This document shows, piece after piece, positions 43,643 to 53,496 of a stretch of DNA of 64,000 nt. Origin of the DNA: Pseudidiomarina insulisalsae (lineage in GTDB: Bacteria; Pseudomonadota; Gammaproteobacteria; Enterobacterales; Alteromonadaceae); the NCBI RefSeq assembly GCF_003987065.1, contig NZ_PIPY01000001.1, positions 124,001 through 188,000 on the forward strand, in the 5' to 3' direction. Both the position numbers and the translations under genes were made by a program. Position 1 is the first letter of the stretch, and each line of letters begins with the position of its first letter. Under the pieces are notes generated by a model. That model was not told where the DNA came from, made no database searches, and was given only the letters and a program-made list of their open reading frames with translations.

Positions 43643-46600
43643 ATGTTAACTCAAATTCCTTTTTATGGCCGCGAGCGTGAGTTGCGGCAGTTGAATACGG
43701 CCGCGGCCGTCGCTCGTCAGGGTACCCCGCAACTTATCTGGGTCTCCGGCTCCTCGGGGGTGGGTAAAACAGCGCTCATACGGCAAGCTATTGAACAAAA
43801 CAGCGACCATCATTTTTTAGTACTAACCGGAAAATTTGAACAATACGGCCAATATCGTCCCTATAGTGGCTGGTTGCACGCGCTGGACGAACTTGCCAAC
43901 TTCGTCCACGCACAACCTGCAGAACAACGTGACCGTTGGCAGGAGACAGTGCGCAACGAGCTGGGACAACATGCCGCATTGCTTGCTGAAATGGCCCCGG
44001 CCCTGGGAACACTCCTGGCGCAACAGCATAAGTCCGCCAGCGCCGCCCATGATATTCCTCCGGCCGAAATCAAACATCAGATAAAAGCAGCCTTTTTGCG
44101 CCTGCTACGGCTGTTTAAAAAGCAAGGGCAAACATGTGTCATGGTGCTCGACGACGCGCAATGGATGGACACCGCGTCGCTTGAGTTACTTGAGTGGTTA
44201 CCGACCCAACTTGATAACGTGCCGCTGCTGTTTATCGTTACCTATCGTGACAGCGCGCTGAGCGAAAGCCACCCTCTGACCTTAACCTTGCAGCAACTTG
44301 AGCAACAGTCGCGTATGATCACGCACACGATCGAAGTTGCGCCTTTTAGCCGCGATGATGTGGCGTTAATCCTGGCAGATCTGCTAGCAAGACCTTTTGC
44401 CGAGTGTCACGAGCTTTGTGAGACTCTTATGGCACAGTGCCATGGCAATCCTCTGTTTTTGTTCCAACTGCTGCGAATGCTTCAGGAACAAAATTGGCTA
44501 TATACCGACGCCAACGGCCACTGGCACTGGCACATTGACTCCATCCGCGCTGCGGATGTTAACGGTTCTATCGCTGAGTTGATGCACCAGCGCTTTCAGT
44601 CGCTGGCTTCCGCCACGCAAAATTTACTCTCGCAAGCCGCCTGTATTGGTGTCGAGTTTGACGCAGCTTTATTGGCCGCCATCAATGACCGCGCCGTTAC
44701 AGAAATTTCCGGACAACTCGAAGATGCGATCGTTGAAGGCTTCATACATCGTACCGAAGCAACGGGCAACGACACCTTTCGCTTCTGTCACGACCGTATG
44801 CAGGAAGCTGCTCATCAAGCACTCGACACCGAAAGTAGTCAACAGATTCATGCGGCACTGGCCTGTCATCTGCAAGCAAAACTCAGCGCCGCCGAGCGAG
44901 CTGAGCGGGTGATTGAAATAACGCATCATCTGCAATTGGCGCAACCTTTGCTCGACTCCAGCGCTGCCGTACGGCAATTAATGGAGCTTAGCCTCGTTGC
45001 CGCGCGCAAAGCAAAGCTGTCTGCGGCATTTAAATCCGCACTTGATATTTTGCGGGGCGGCATGCTTGAGCTGCCCGATAACCTCTGGGCGACCGATCCC
45101 GAATTTGCTTACGAGCTCTATCTTGAGCGCGGTGAGCTTGAGTACCTCAACCGCGAGTTTGCGCAGGCTGAGCACTTTATTGATTTAGCCATTGAAAATG
45201 AGCCTGACACCTTTAAGCGTATTAATCTTTATGCCAAGCGCATTGTGCAATGCACGCTGCAGGCGCGCTACCACGAGGCCATTTCAGTCGCCCGCTATGC
45301 GTTAGCGGAATTGCACGAAGGCCTGCCAAAAGATCGGTTCAGGCAAGAACGCGATCATGAGATTGAGCGCTTTGAACGCTTACTCGGCCAACGCTCATTA
45401 GCCGAACTTGGTGATCTTCCTGAAATGAGTGACCGCCATCACCGCGCCCATCTGCGCTTACTGATTACACTTGGTCCGGCGTGCTATCGGGCGCATCCCT
45501 CGCTATGGTCATTGTTAGTCGCACGGCAGGCCCGCCTCTGTATCGAACATGGTGTCATTGCCGCTGCCGGTTATACCTTTCCAGCCTTAGGTGGTCTTTT
45601 GATTCACTTAAATAAAGGCACGGGTCAGCATGCCGAGCAGCTCTATCAGGCCACGCAAACGCTCAGCGTTCGCCTGGGCAACCCTGCCGAGCGCAGCATG
45701 TCTGAACTGATGATGGGCAGCTCGCTAAGCCATTGGTTTCAGCCCGCCCGCCGTGCCAGCGACAATTATCTCGAGGCCTATCGAATTGGCCAACAGTCGG
45801 CCAATTTGCAGTATGCAGTTTACGGTTTTGGCCACGACACCTATGCCCGCTTTTTTCAGGGCGAGTCCATCAGCGAGCTCATTCCGCGCGTACGTTTTTA
45901 TCTGGACTATGCCGAGCAGCGCGGCAATCTTTGGGGCATTGACCTGATGACCGGCGCGCTGCGTTTATTTGCTCAACTTGCCGGAGCGCAGGAACAGAAA
46001 CAAATCCCCCAACGCGTGCGCGAGCTCAGCGAAGCCGACTACCTGGATGCCTGCGAGCGCCATCAGAATTTACAAGTCCTCTGTCTTTACCACGTTATGC
46101 GCATGTTCGTTGGACTACTTAAAAATGATCGGGCGCAGGCGTTAGAGAGCCTTGAACAAGCGGAGTCGCGTCTTGACTCTATCAGTGTTCAGGGGTTACT
46201 GCCGAGTTCACAGTTTCATGTCGCTAAGCTGCTGATTCAGGGTGTGCAAGGGGCAGTAGCGCGCGAACAGCTGATCAGCGCACTCGAAAGCTATCGTAAC
46301 TGGGAGGCTGACGCACCAGAGAATTTCCGTCACTGGCGACAACTTTTGCAAGCGGAACTGGCCCACCTGGACGGTCAGTTTGAGCAGGCCATTGAGCTGT
46401 ACGATCTTGCCTTCAAAGCGGCTGGTAAACAGGAGAACTGGTTGGCCGCTGCGGTTATTACCAAGCATATAGAAGACTTCTGGCAACAAAAAAACCATCA
46501 TGCCTTTGCGACCTTATACCGTCAGCAGCACCTTTACAGCTGTGAGCGCTTTAATTGTGAACAGGTTATTGAGGCGCGGCGTCAGCAACGTACCGCTCCC

Positions 46601-47728
46601 GCGCAACGCAGCCAGGTACTCAGTACCGAGAGCGTCATTCATATTGTTCAGTCGCTGGCATCTTTTACCGAGCTGGAACACCTGCTGCCGGTCGTACTTG
46701 ATGTGGTTGTCGAACATACCGGCTCAGAGCGTCTGGCGATTTTGCTCGAGCGCGATGGCGAGCTGCAGTTAGCCATTCGCCGTGACGGTGATGACGTCTG
46801 TTGCTTTCCCGAACCCAATCACGAGGAACCGAGACAGCAACTACCGTTGCAGGCAATTCAGTACGTCGCCCGCACGCAGAAACCCCTGCACTTTAATCAG
46901 CGTAATATTCATGAGTTCAATTTCAGTGCTGGCCGCGGCTGGCGCGATCTTGCGCAAGGTGTCGCGCTGGCTCTGCCGTTGGTTTATCTGGGCGAGACTG
47001 TCGGGGTTTTGTATCTGGAAAATCGCAGTGAGAGCTTCACCTTTGACGAGCGCCAGATGCCCATTATTGAGCTTATTGCCGCTCAGACCGCAACTTGTAT
47101 CCGCACGATTGATCTGATGCAGCGCCTGGAAAACGAAGGCAAAGCACGTCAGGAGGCTGAGTTACGGATGAAAGTCGCTGATGCTGAAGTTGCGAGTCAA
47201 AAAAAGTTGCGTGACGAGATGCAAAAACTTGCCAATACCGACCCGCTGACTGAGCTTCCTAACCGGCGTTTATTCATTGCAAGGCTCGAAGAGGTCTGGC
47301 AACAAACCGTGCAGGCCGGCCAGGCGACCGCTGCGGTGCTGATGCTCGATATCGACTATTTTAAAACCATTAATGACCAGTTCGGGCACAGCGCCGGCGA
47401 TGCGGTGCTAATGAAACTGGCTGAGCATTTTCATGAGGTGTTAAGGCGCGATGACCTTGCCGCCCGCATCGGTGGCGAGGAGTTTGGTATCATTATTGAT
47501 GGCAGCGATTACCAACAGGCTGAGGAAATCGCCGAGCGGTTATGTAAGCGCATTGCCGAGCACAGCGTTGAACATAAAAACCAGCGCATTCGCTTTACAG
47601 TAAGTATTGGCGTAGCCCAGGTGTTACCGACTGATACAGACTATGAAGCAATTCTGCACCGCGCCGATCAGTCGTTGTATGCCGCGAAAGATAGTGGCCG
47701 CAATCAGATTTACGTCCATTCGAGTTAA
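43643..47728 (+). CDS. AAA ATPase - helical repeat - GAF - GGDEF diguanylate cyclase (1361 residues)
   Basis: The largest protein in the window. Residues 1-260 are an AAA/STAND-type ATPase: Walker A GSSGVGKT at 36-43 and Walker [12 protein letters not shown] near 165-175. Residues about 260-985 are long helical repeats resembling TPR-like scaffolds. GAF spans about 990-1150, a coiled coil about 1155-1190, and GGDEF about 1195-1361. The loop IGGEEFG is intact and RRDD precedes it at the RxxD I-site. No membrane helix or signal is seen. The N-terminal part resembles the ATPase modules of large kinase/ATPase/GAF/histidine-kinase fusions, with GGDEF here taking the kinase place. Inference: ligand-triggered oligomerisation switching c-di-GMP synthesis. 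Confidence 0.88.
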   Translation: MLTQIPFYGRERELRQLNTAAAVARQGTPQLIWVSGSSGVGKTALIRQAIEQNSDHHFLVLTGKFEQYGQYRPYSGWLHALDELANFVHAQPAEQRDRWQETVRNELGQHAALLAEMAPALGTLLAQQHKSASAAHDIPPAEIKHQIKAAFLRLLRLFKKQGQTCVMVLDDAQWMDTASLELLEWLPTQLDNVPLLFIVTYRDSALSESHPLTLTLQQLEQQSRMITHTIEVAPFSRDDVALILADLLARPFAECHELCETLMAQCHGNPLFLFQLLRMLQEQNWLYTDANGHWHWHIDSIRAADVNGSIAELMHQRFQSLASATQNLLSQAACIGVEFDAALLAAINDRAVTEISGQLEDAIVEGFIHRTEATGNDTFRFCHDRMQEAAHQALDTESSQQIHAALACHLQAKLSAAERAERVIEITHHLQLAQPLLDSSAAVRQLMELSLVAARKAKLSAAFKSALDILRGGMLELPDNLWATDPEFAYELYLERGELEYLNREFAQAEHFIDLAIENEPDTFKRINLYAKRIVQCTLQARYHEAISVARYALAELHEGLPKDRFRQERDHEIERFERLLGQRSLAELGDLPEMSDRHHRAHLRLLITLGPACYRAHPSLWSLLVARQARLCIEHGVIAAAGYTFPALGGLLIHLNKGTGQHAEQLYQATQTLSVRLGNPAERSMSELMMGSSLSHWFQPARRASDNYLEAYRIGQQSANLQYAVYGFGHDTYARFFQGESISELIPRVRFYLDYAEQRGNLWGIDLMTGALRLFAQLAGAQEQKQIPQRVRELSEADYLDACERHQNLQVLCLYHVMRMFVGLLKNDRAQALESLEQAESRLDSISVQGLLPSSQFHVAKLLIQGVQGAVAREQLISALESYRNWEADAPENFRHWRQLLQAELAHLDGQFEQAIELYDLAFKAAGKQENWLAAAVITKHIEDFWQQKNHHAFATLYRQQHLYSCERFNCEQVIEARRQQRTAPAQRSQVLSTESVIHIVQSLASFTELEHLLPVVLDVVVEHTGSERLAILLERDGELQLAIRRDGDDVCCFPEPNHEEPRQQLPLQAIQYVARTQKPLHFNQRNIHEFNFSAGRGWRDLAQGVALALPLVYLGETVGVLYLENRSESFTFDERQMPIIELIAAQTATCIRTIDLMQRLENEGKARQEAELRMKVADAEVASQKKLRDEMQKLANTDPLTELPNRRLFIARLEEVWQQTVQAGQATAAVLMLDIDYFKTINDQFGHSAGDAVLMKLAEHFHEVLRRDDLAARIGGEEFGIIIDGSDYQQAEEIAERLCKRIAEHSVEHKNQRIRFTVSIGVAQVLPTDTDYEAILHRADQSLYAAKDSGRNQIYVHSS

Positions 47729-47741
47729 CAGGAGCGATACG

Positions 47742-48200
47742 ATGCTAAAAGAATTCAAAAAGTTTGCGATGAAAGGCAATGTGGTGGATATGGCCGTAGG
47801 TATAATCATTGGCGGCGCCTTTACCACCATCGTGAAAAGCTTCGTGGCCGACATCATCATGCCGCCTATCGGGCTGTTACTTGGCGGCGTCGACTTTAAT
47901 GACATGTTTATTGTATTGCGTGCCGGCGTGGAAAATCCTGGCCCGTATGTGGCTTTGGCAGATGCGCAGGCGGCCGGTGCAGTCACAGTGAATTATGGCG
48001 TATTCATTACCAACACCATTAGCTTTCTGATTGTAGCTTTCTCGGTATTCTGGTTAGTCAAAGGCATGAATAGCTTGCGCGCGAAAGAAGAGCCAGCGCA
48101 GGTCACCACTAAATCATGCGGTTATTGCTATTCCACTATCCCATTAAAAGCGACCCGCTGCCCGAACTGCACCTCGGAACTGCCGGCGGAATCAAGCTAG
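47742..48200 (+). CDS. mscL: Large-conductance mechanosensitive channel MscL with cysteine-rich C-terminus
   Basis: MscL opens under membrane tension to release solutes on osmotic downshock. Of 152 residues, the first 110 are standard: N-terminal [16 protein letters not shown] amphipathic helix, TM1 [24 protein letters not shown], a periplasmic loop and TM2 [20 protein letters not shown]. The C-terminus differs from E. coli: CGYC-x10-CPNC (Cys near 126, 129, 140, 143) forms a zinc-ribbon-like pair replacing the usual helical bundle end. The frame is open from 47643, but AGGAG at 47730-47734 before the ATG at 47742 fixes the start. Its stop interlocks with the convergent SMP-30 gene. Confidence 0.93.
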   Translation: MLKEFKKFAMKGNVVDMAVGIIIGGAFTTIVKSFVADIIMPPIGLLLGGVDFNDMFIVLRAGVENPGPYVALADAQAAGAVTVNYGVFITNTISFLIVAFSVFWLVKGMNSLRAKEEPAQVTTKSCGYCYSTIPLKATRCPNCTSELPAESS

Positions 48201-49279
48201 GGTTCTAATATGGCAAATGCGGGCTCATGCAGGCTGCTGATGTAGAGGCGTCCACCGCCCTCAGCAGCCCCGGTAACATGCGCAAAGCCGCCATTTGGAT
48301 CCTGCAGGCTTTGCAATACATTACCATTGCTATCGATGGCAATCAGGTGGCTGTAGCGCTGCGCTTGCGGCCGCATAAACGCGGGCAACCGTTGTACGAT
48401 TTTGCGAGCAAATGGATAGTTTGAGAGTGCATCTAAAGCGGCGCTACGCGGGCTTACCAGCCCGACCCAGAATTTGCCGTCCGGTGCGTCGTTAATGTTG
48501 TCCGGGAAGCCGGGTAGATTCTCGAACAAAGTTTCGACCTGACCGTTGTTATCTGTGCCAATACCCACGCGCAAAATGCGATAGCTGCCCGTTTCCGCCA
48601 CCAGCACCCAGCGCTCGTCATGGCTTACCGCGACGCCGTTAGCAAAATGAAGCCCGCCCAATACCGTGTAGGTCTGGCCGGTTTCAGGCACATACGCGAG
48701 CAATCTTCCATTACCGGCATGCTCCATAATATCGAGCAAACTGGCCTGATAGGTGCCATAAGTGTCGGCAGCAAAGCGCGATGAAGCGTCAGAAAAGTAC
48801 ACCGTACCATCGGCGGCAACGTCGACGTCGTCCGCATAACGCACGGCCCGGCCGTCCACTTGCGTTACCAACAATTCAAGCCCGTCGCTCTCGGTCCAGC
48901 GCATCAGTCCCTGGTAGGCATCGGCTATCCAGAGGCTGCCCTGATGGTCGAATTCAAGCCCTAGCGGCCGGCCCCCCGTGGTGGTCAGCACGGTGAATTC
49001 GCCTGAGTGCTCTTGCCTGACAATGTCGCCACTGACCAGCCCAAAAACCGGGCGCCCGTCGGCATCCAGCGCAATGTCTTCTGGCCCGAGCGAGTCGGGC
49101 ACAGCAACGGTTTCAATCTGTTGTAACCCGGCATTGGTCGCGTAAGCACCCACGAATCCCTGATCGCGTGGCGCATTCCAGGCGCGCGGCTCAATGGCGA
49201 CGGGCCAGAATAGTAAATAGCCTATGACCAGGAGTACCAGGACGATCGCAGTGGGGGTCAGCGCACGACGTTTTGACAT
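48197..49279 (-). CDS. SMP-30/strictosidine-synthase-like beta-propeller hydrolase
   Basis: A 360-residue six-bladed propeller of the SMP-30/gluconolactonase/strictosidine synthase-like group. An N-terminal hydrophobic helix (about 9-28) anchors or exports it. Propeller metal-site motifs are [37 protein letters not shown] and [19 protein letters not shown]. Such enzymes hydrolyse lactones or esters with a bound calcium. Third gene of a BVMO/hydrolase/SMP-30 operon, starting 3 bases after the hydrolase gene, so lactone hydrolysis is a reasonable role; substrate not known. Confidence 0.88.
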   Translation of the reverse strand: MSKRRALTPTAIVLVLLVIGYLLFWPVAIEPRAWNAPRDQGFVGAYATNAGLQQIETVAVPDSLGPEDIALDADGRPVFGLVSGDIVRQEHSGEFTVLTTTGGRPLGLEFDHQGSLWIADAYQGLMRWTESDGLELLVTQVDGRAVRYADDVDVAADGTVYFSDASSRFAADTYGTYQASLLDIMEHAGNGRLLAYVPETGQTYTVLGGLHFANGVAVSHDERWVLVAETGSYRILRVGIGTDNNGQVETLFENLPGFPDNINDAPDGKFWVGLVSPRSAALDALSNYPFARKIVQRLPAFMRPQAQRYSHLIAIDSNGNVLQSLQDPNGGFAHVTGAAEGGGRLYISSLHEPAFAILEP

Positions 49280-49282
49280 AAA

Positions 49283-50224
49283 TTAAAGCCCCTGCAGGCT
49301 GTTTAGGAATTGCTTCACACGTTCGGCAGTTTGCTGCGGCCGCTCGACCATTGGCATATGACCGACACCTTGCATGATTGTCAGCTCAGACCGGTCGATG
49401 CCCTCAGCCCATTTGTTGGCGACGCTGGCATCCAGTATTTGATCGGCGCTACCCCAGATGATCAGCGTCGGACTCTGAATGTTGTTCAAACGACCGTCAA
49501 GTTGATCATGGTTACGAAAGTCTTCGGCAATTTGCACATATTCCGCTTTATGTTCCTGATAACGTTGCGCGATGCCCCGCAGTACAAACTCAGGAATATA
49601 GGGCGGTTCGGCCATGGTCATTGAGTAAAACTCCTGAAAGTCCTGCCAGTTATCAATTTCAAATGCAGACTGCCCCTGCTGAAACAGCTTCTCCGCGCGG
49701 CTTGGGACCGGTGCGTCAACACCGGCAGGGTCAAGCAGTACCAGTGCCTGGGTGCGCTGCGGATACATTAATTCAAAATTAGCCGCAATTAAGCCGCCCA
49801 TAGAGTTACCCATTAGCACTGCTTTATCAACCTTCAGCGCGTCCAGCAAGCGTTGCAAACGATTCGCCTGTGCGCTGGGGCTGTAACTCCATTGCGGATC
49901 AAAGCCGGTGTCACCATGTCCGGCTAAGTCAGGAATAATCAGATGGTAATCGTCACCTAACTGATTGGCAAAGCGCAGCCACAGGTTCTTCGAGCCGGTA
50001 TAGCCGTGCAACAGCAATAGCGTGGGAGCATCCGGGCGCGAACTCTGCCGGCGGTAGAGCGAGAATGTCAGATCGCTTAATGCTACGCGTCCTGCCTGAA
50101 AGCCATATAGGGTCGCTTCGACCCGACTTACGGTCTGGTATACCCACTGCCCGGTTGCCGGGTGAAAGGTCGCACCCCAGCCTAAAAGTACCAACACCAC
50201 AATGGCAACGAACCACTTCTTCAT
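49283..50224 (-). CDS. Membrane-anchored alpha/beta-fold hydrolase
   Basis: A 313-residue serine hydrolase. The N-terminal helix (KKWFVAIVVLVLLGWGATF) is an uncleaved anchor or signal. The fold shows LLLHGYTGSKNLWL (oxyanion), Ser in MGNSMGGLIAANFE (near 145), Asp in WGSADQILD and His in GVGHMPMVERP, a full triad. It resembles esterases and epoxide or meta-cleavage hydrolases. The ATG overlaps the stop of the monooxygenase gene by 4 bases (ATGA), so it is translated with it; it may open the ester or lactone made by the monooxygenase. Confidence 0.88.
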   Translation of the reverse strand: MKKWFVAIVVLVLLGWGATFHPATGQWVYQTVSRVEATLYGFQAGRVALSDLTFSLYRRQSSRPDAPTLLLLHGYTGSKNLWLRFANQLGDDYHLIIPDLAGHGDTGFDPQWSYSPSAQANRLQRLLDALKVDKAVLMGNSMGGLIAANFELMYPQRTQALVLLDPAGVDAPVPSRAEKLFQQGQSAFEIDNWQDFQEFYSMTMAEPPYIPEFVLRGIAQRYQEHKAEYVQIAEDFRNHDQLDGRLNNIQSPTLIIWGSADQILDASVANKWAEGIDRSELTIMQGVGHMPMVERPQQTAERVKQFLNSLQGL

Positions 50225-51702
50225 GATGAAGCTCCGTTATGAAACTGATGATCTTGTGGACGAAAACGCCACGCTAATAAGCGATACACGAAACTAAACC
50301 CCGGAAACATGGCTGTTACTTTACCGCTTTTGCTCTGGTACCAGCTGTGACAACCGCCGGTCTGCCAAACCGTACGTGCCATATGTTGATGGATTTTCGC
50401 GGTATAACGCGCTTCGGCAGCGGCGGTGACTTCAACACTGCTCGCTTTACGTTGACGCAGCTCTGCAAGCACACGCATGATATAAATCATTTGCGACTCA
50501 ATAACAAAAATTGCCGACGTATGACCAATACCGGTATTGGGTCCGGTTACTAGAAACAAGTTCGGAAAACCCGGCATCATGGTTCCCAGATAGGCGCGGG
50601 GATATGCTTCCCAGGCATCATCAAGGCGCTGTCCTTTATCACCGAGAACATTGAACCCCAACGCCCCATCGGTTGCCTTAAAGCCGGTTGAAAAAACCAC
50701 TAAGTCAAGATCCAGTTGCTGTCCCTGAACGGTCACCAGTCCGGATTCGGTAAAACGGCCAATACCGTCGTGGCGGTCATGCAACTGCACATTCGACCGC
50801 GCCAGCGCGGGGTAAAGGGTATTCGAAACAATAATTCGTTTGCAACCAATGGTGTAGTCCGGCGTCAGCTTATCTCGCAACTGAGGGTCATCAATCTGCT
50901 TGCGTAAATGATCACGCGCTTCTCGCTCAGCAAATACTTTGAGTAACGTACGCGAATACTTAAACGCCAGAACCCGCCATTCAAGCCCCCAATAAATGGT
51001 CTTACGAATAAGATTGTACACCGGTTTGCGCGCCAGCAATTTCCGAAACCAGGGGGCAAATTTGCGATCGGGACGTGGCATCACCCAATGGGGTGTACGC
51101 TGAAATACATGCAGCTCTTTCACCTTGTCAGCGATGGCGGGAATGACCTGCGCGGCACTTGCACCGCTACCAATAACCGCGACGCGCTTGTGCTGATAGT
51201 CATAACTGTGGTCCCAGTTATTGGTATGAAAGCTCTTACCCTGAAACCTCTCAAAACCGGCAAAATCTGGAATAAGCGGATTACTTAACGGCCCTTGCGC
51301 ACTGATGACCGAACGCGCGTAGAAGGTTTCCCGGCTGGTACGCACCTGCCAACATTGTTCATCGTGCAACCAACGCAGTTCCGTCACATTGGTATTCAAT
51401 CGGGTTCTGGCCGCCAACCCGTGCTTATCTATCACCTGTCTGGTGTACTGCTCGAGTTCGGGCTGCTCGGCAAACATCTGTGACCACGGGTAGGGTTCAC
51501 TCGCGAGCGAGTACAACGGTGATTGCACGTCCACTTGCGCACCGGGATAGGAATTCTGGCACCAGGTACCGCCCATAAAGCTGCGTCGCTCCAGCATGAT
51601 GAAGTCATCAATTCCCCGTTTTAGTAGCTGCAGCGCAGCCGACTGGCCGCCAAAACCGGTACCAATAATAATGACTTCATATCGATGCTGCGCAAGCGTC
51701 AT
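50221..51702 (-). CDS. Flavin-dependent Baeyer-Villiger-type monooxygenase
   Basis: A 493-residue class B flavoprotein monooxygenase. FAD-binding Rossmann motif GTGFGGQSA near residues 14-22, NADPH-binding motif IGSGASAAQ near 177-185, and between them the diagnostic Baeyer-Villiger fingerprint F-x-G-x3-H-x3-W-D, read here as FQGKSFHTNNWD. That fingerprint separates it from simple N-hydroxylating FMOs. It would insert oxygen next to a ketone to give an ester or lactone. First gene of a three-gene operon with two hydrolases. The physiological ketone is unknown. Confidence 0.92.
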   Translation of the reverse strand: MTLAQHRYEVIIIGTGFGGQSAALQLLKRGIDDFIMLERRSFMGGTWCQNSYPGAQVDVQSPLYSLASEPYPWSQMFAEQPELEQYTRQVIDKHGLAARTRLNTNVTELRWLHDEQCWQVRTSRETFYARSVISAQGPLSNPLIPDFAGFERFQGKSFHTNNWDHSYDYQHKRVAVIGSGASAAQVIPAIADKVKELHVFQRTPHWVMPRPDRKFAPWFRKLLARKPVYNLIRKTIYWGLEWRVLAFKYSRTLLKVFAEREARDHLRKQIDDPQLRDKLTPDYTIGCKRIIVSNTLYPALARSNVQLHDRHDGIGRFTESGLVTVQGQQLDLDLVVFSTGFKATDGALGFNVLGDKGQRLDDAWEAYPRAYLGTMMPGFPNLFLVTGPNTGIGHTSAIFVIESQMIYIMRVLAELRQRKASSVEVTAAAEARYTAKIHQHMARTVWQTGGCHSWYQSKSGKVTAMFPGFSFVYRLLAWRFRPQDHQFHNGASS

Positions 51703-51807
51703 TAACCTATCCGTAAAAATGTAAAGAGTTGCTCCTAAATTAACTTTTTTCCTTGGTCTATTCTACACTTGTATAAACTTTTAAAAGTAACAGGTAGTTT
51801 CCGGTCT

Positions 51808-53496
51808 ATGGCGAAAGCTTCTTCGCAAGTACGAATCGAATCACGCTTTCAAAAACTCTGTGACGACACTCAGGCAATGTCTATTCAAGGTTATCGTGCC
51901 GATGGCACCGTAGTCTACTGGAACAAGGCTTCTGAAAAAATCTATGGTTATACCTGCGAGGAAGCCCTCGGACAAAGTCTTTTTGATCTGATCATTCCCG
52001 AAGAAATGCGTGAAGACGTGGAACAGGCGGTGGCCTGGATGTTCGCCAATCATAAGGGACTGCCCCCTGAGCGCCTGAGCCTGAAACACAAAAATGGCAG
52101 CACCGTCCCGGTTTATTCCAGTCATACAGTGGTGGCCTTACCGGGTGACGAGCCGATCATGTTTTGTATGGATGCCGATTTACGCGCGCTTGAGTCGGCT
52201 GAGGAAAAAGTACAACAACTTTCCTATTTTGATCCGCTGACCGGCCTGCCGAACCGGCGCTTATTCCTCGAACACCTAACGGCTGTCGGTACCAGTGCGA
52301 AATTTGAGTCCAGTTATGGCGCATTATTGTTGGTAGATATCGAAAAGTTTCACAGCATTAATGACAGTTTGGGTTACGATGCAGGCGATCAGGTACTCAC
52401 ACACAGTGCAAAAGTCTTCAGCAAGCTGTTACGTGCACACGATTCGGTCGCGCGACTCGGGGCCGACGAGTTTGCCTTTGTATTACCGCAATTAGCAACT
52501 CAGGCTAACACCGCGGCCACCTATGCCGAAGAATTTGCTCATCAGATTTCCGATGCCCTGGCGACGCCCATTGAGCTACGCGGTGAGTACCACCGTGTAC
52601 GGGTCAATATTGGCATTACGGTGTTCGACAGCTGCGACGTTGAAAACTGCCACCACATTATGCGCCAGGCAGATATCGCGCTTAAATCAGTAAAGGCTGA
52701 CAACGATAGCTTCATCGCCTTTTTTGATCAGCAAATGGAAGCTGCGCTGCGACAGCGCCTGCTACTTTCCCAGGCACTGAACTCGGCCATCGAAGCAGGC
52801 CAGCTTAAACTGGCATTTCAAACACAGGTTAATAGATTCAGCCACTCTATTGGCGCCGAGGCGTTGCTGCGCTGGCATCATCCTGAGTACGGGGAAATTA
52901 CGCCCAGTGAGTTTATTCCAATTGCCGAAGCCACCGGCGCGATTATCCCCATTGGCGAGTGGGTATTGCGCCGCTGTTGTGAGCGATTAAAGCGCTGGGA
53001 AAACATGCCCGATTACAAACATTTAAGAATTTCGGTAAACGTCAGCCCGGTACAATTTTTGCGGCCTGATTTTGTGGCCCGGGTCGAGCAGGTGCTACGT
53101 GAGACCGGCGCGCCAGTATACAACCTGCGGTTAGAGCTCACCGAGAGCCTGATGGCCGGCTCAATTGAGTTTATTATTCAGCAAATGAAGCGGATTCGGG
53201 AGCTTGGGGTGTCCATTTCATTAGATGACTTTGGCACCGGTTACGCGTCACTGGCATACCTGAGTCAACTCCCCTTAGACGAGTTAAAAATCGACCGCGC
53301 TTTTGTACACGACTTAAATACCAACGGCAAAAGCACTATGCTGGCCGAAACCATCATCAGTCTCGGCCGCAGCCTGAATCTTGCCGTTGTTGCCGAGGGC
53401 GTCGAAACAGAGCAACAGTTTGAACGCCTGCAAGATCTCGGGTGTGAATTTTTTCAGGGCTTTTTATTTAGTAAACCGCGCACTGATTTTGACTAA
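51808..53496 (+). CDS. PAS-GGDEF(degenerate)-EAL protein, probable c-di-GMP phosphodiesterase
   Basis: About 562 residues: PAS (about 12-130), GGDEF-like (about 140-300) and EAL (about 310-560). The GGDEF loop is altered to GADEF (ARLGADEFAF), with RAHD at the RxxD site, so cyclase activity is doubtful and the domain may instead bind GTP or c-di-GMP. EAL residues are intact: EALLRW, NVSPVQF, ELTESL, DDFGTG, KIDRAF, AEGVE, QGFLF. I predict net phosphodiesterase activity. The frame extends up to a TTG at 51769, but the ATG at 51808 gives the cleaner PAS start; the site is not strongly fixed. Convergent with arsJ. Confidence 0.88.
   Translation: MAKASSQVRIESRFQKLCDDTQAMSIQGYRADGTVVYWNKASEKIYGYTCEEALGQSLFDLIIPEEMREDVEQAVAWMFANHKGLPPERLSLKHKNGSTVPVYSSHTVVALPGDEPIMFCMDADLRALESAEEKVQQLSYFDPLTGLPNRRLFLEHLTAVGTSAKFESSYGALLLVDIEKFHSINDSLGYDAGDQVLTHSAKVFSKLLRAHDSVARLGADEFAFVLPQLATQANTAATYAEEFAHQISDALATPIELRGEYHRVRVNIGITVFDSCDVENCHHIMRQADIALKSVKADNDSFIAFFDQQMEAALRQRLLLSQALNSAIEAGQLKLAFQTQVNRFSHSIGAEALLRWHHPEYGEITPSEFIPIAEATGAIIPIGEWVLRRCCERLKRWENMPDYKHLRISVNVSPVQFLRPDFVARVEQVLRETGAPVYNLRLELTESLMAGSIEFIIQQMKRIRELGVSISLDDFGTGYASLAYLSQLPLDELKIDRAFVHDLNTNGKSTMLAETIISLGRSLNLAVVAEGVETEQQFERLQDLGCEFFQGFLFSKPRTDFD

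Noticed and set aside
50221-51702. Ordinary FMO (dimethylaniline monooxygenase type)
   Set aside because: The F-x-G-x3-H-x3-W-D fingerprint is the Baeyer-Villiger form.
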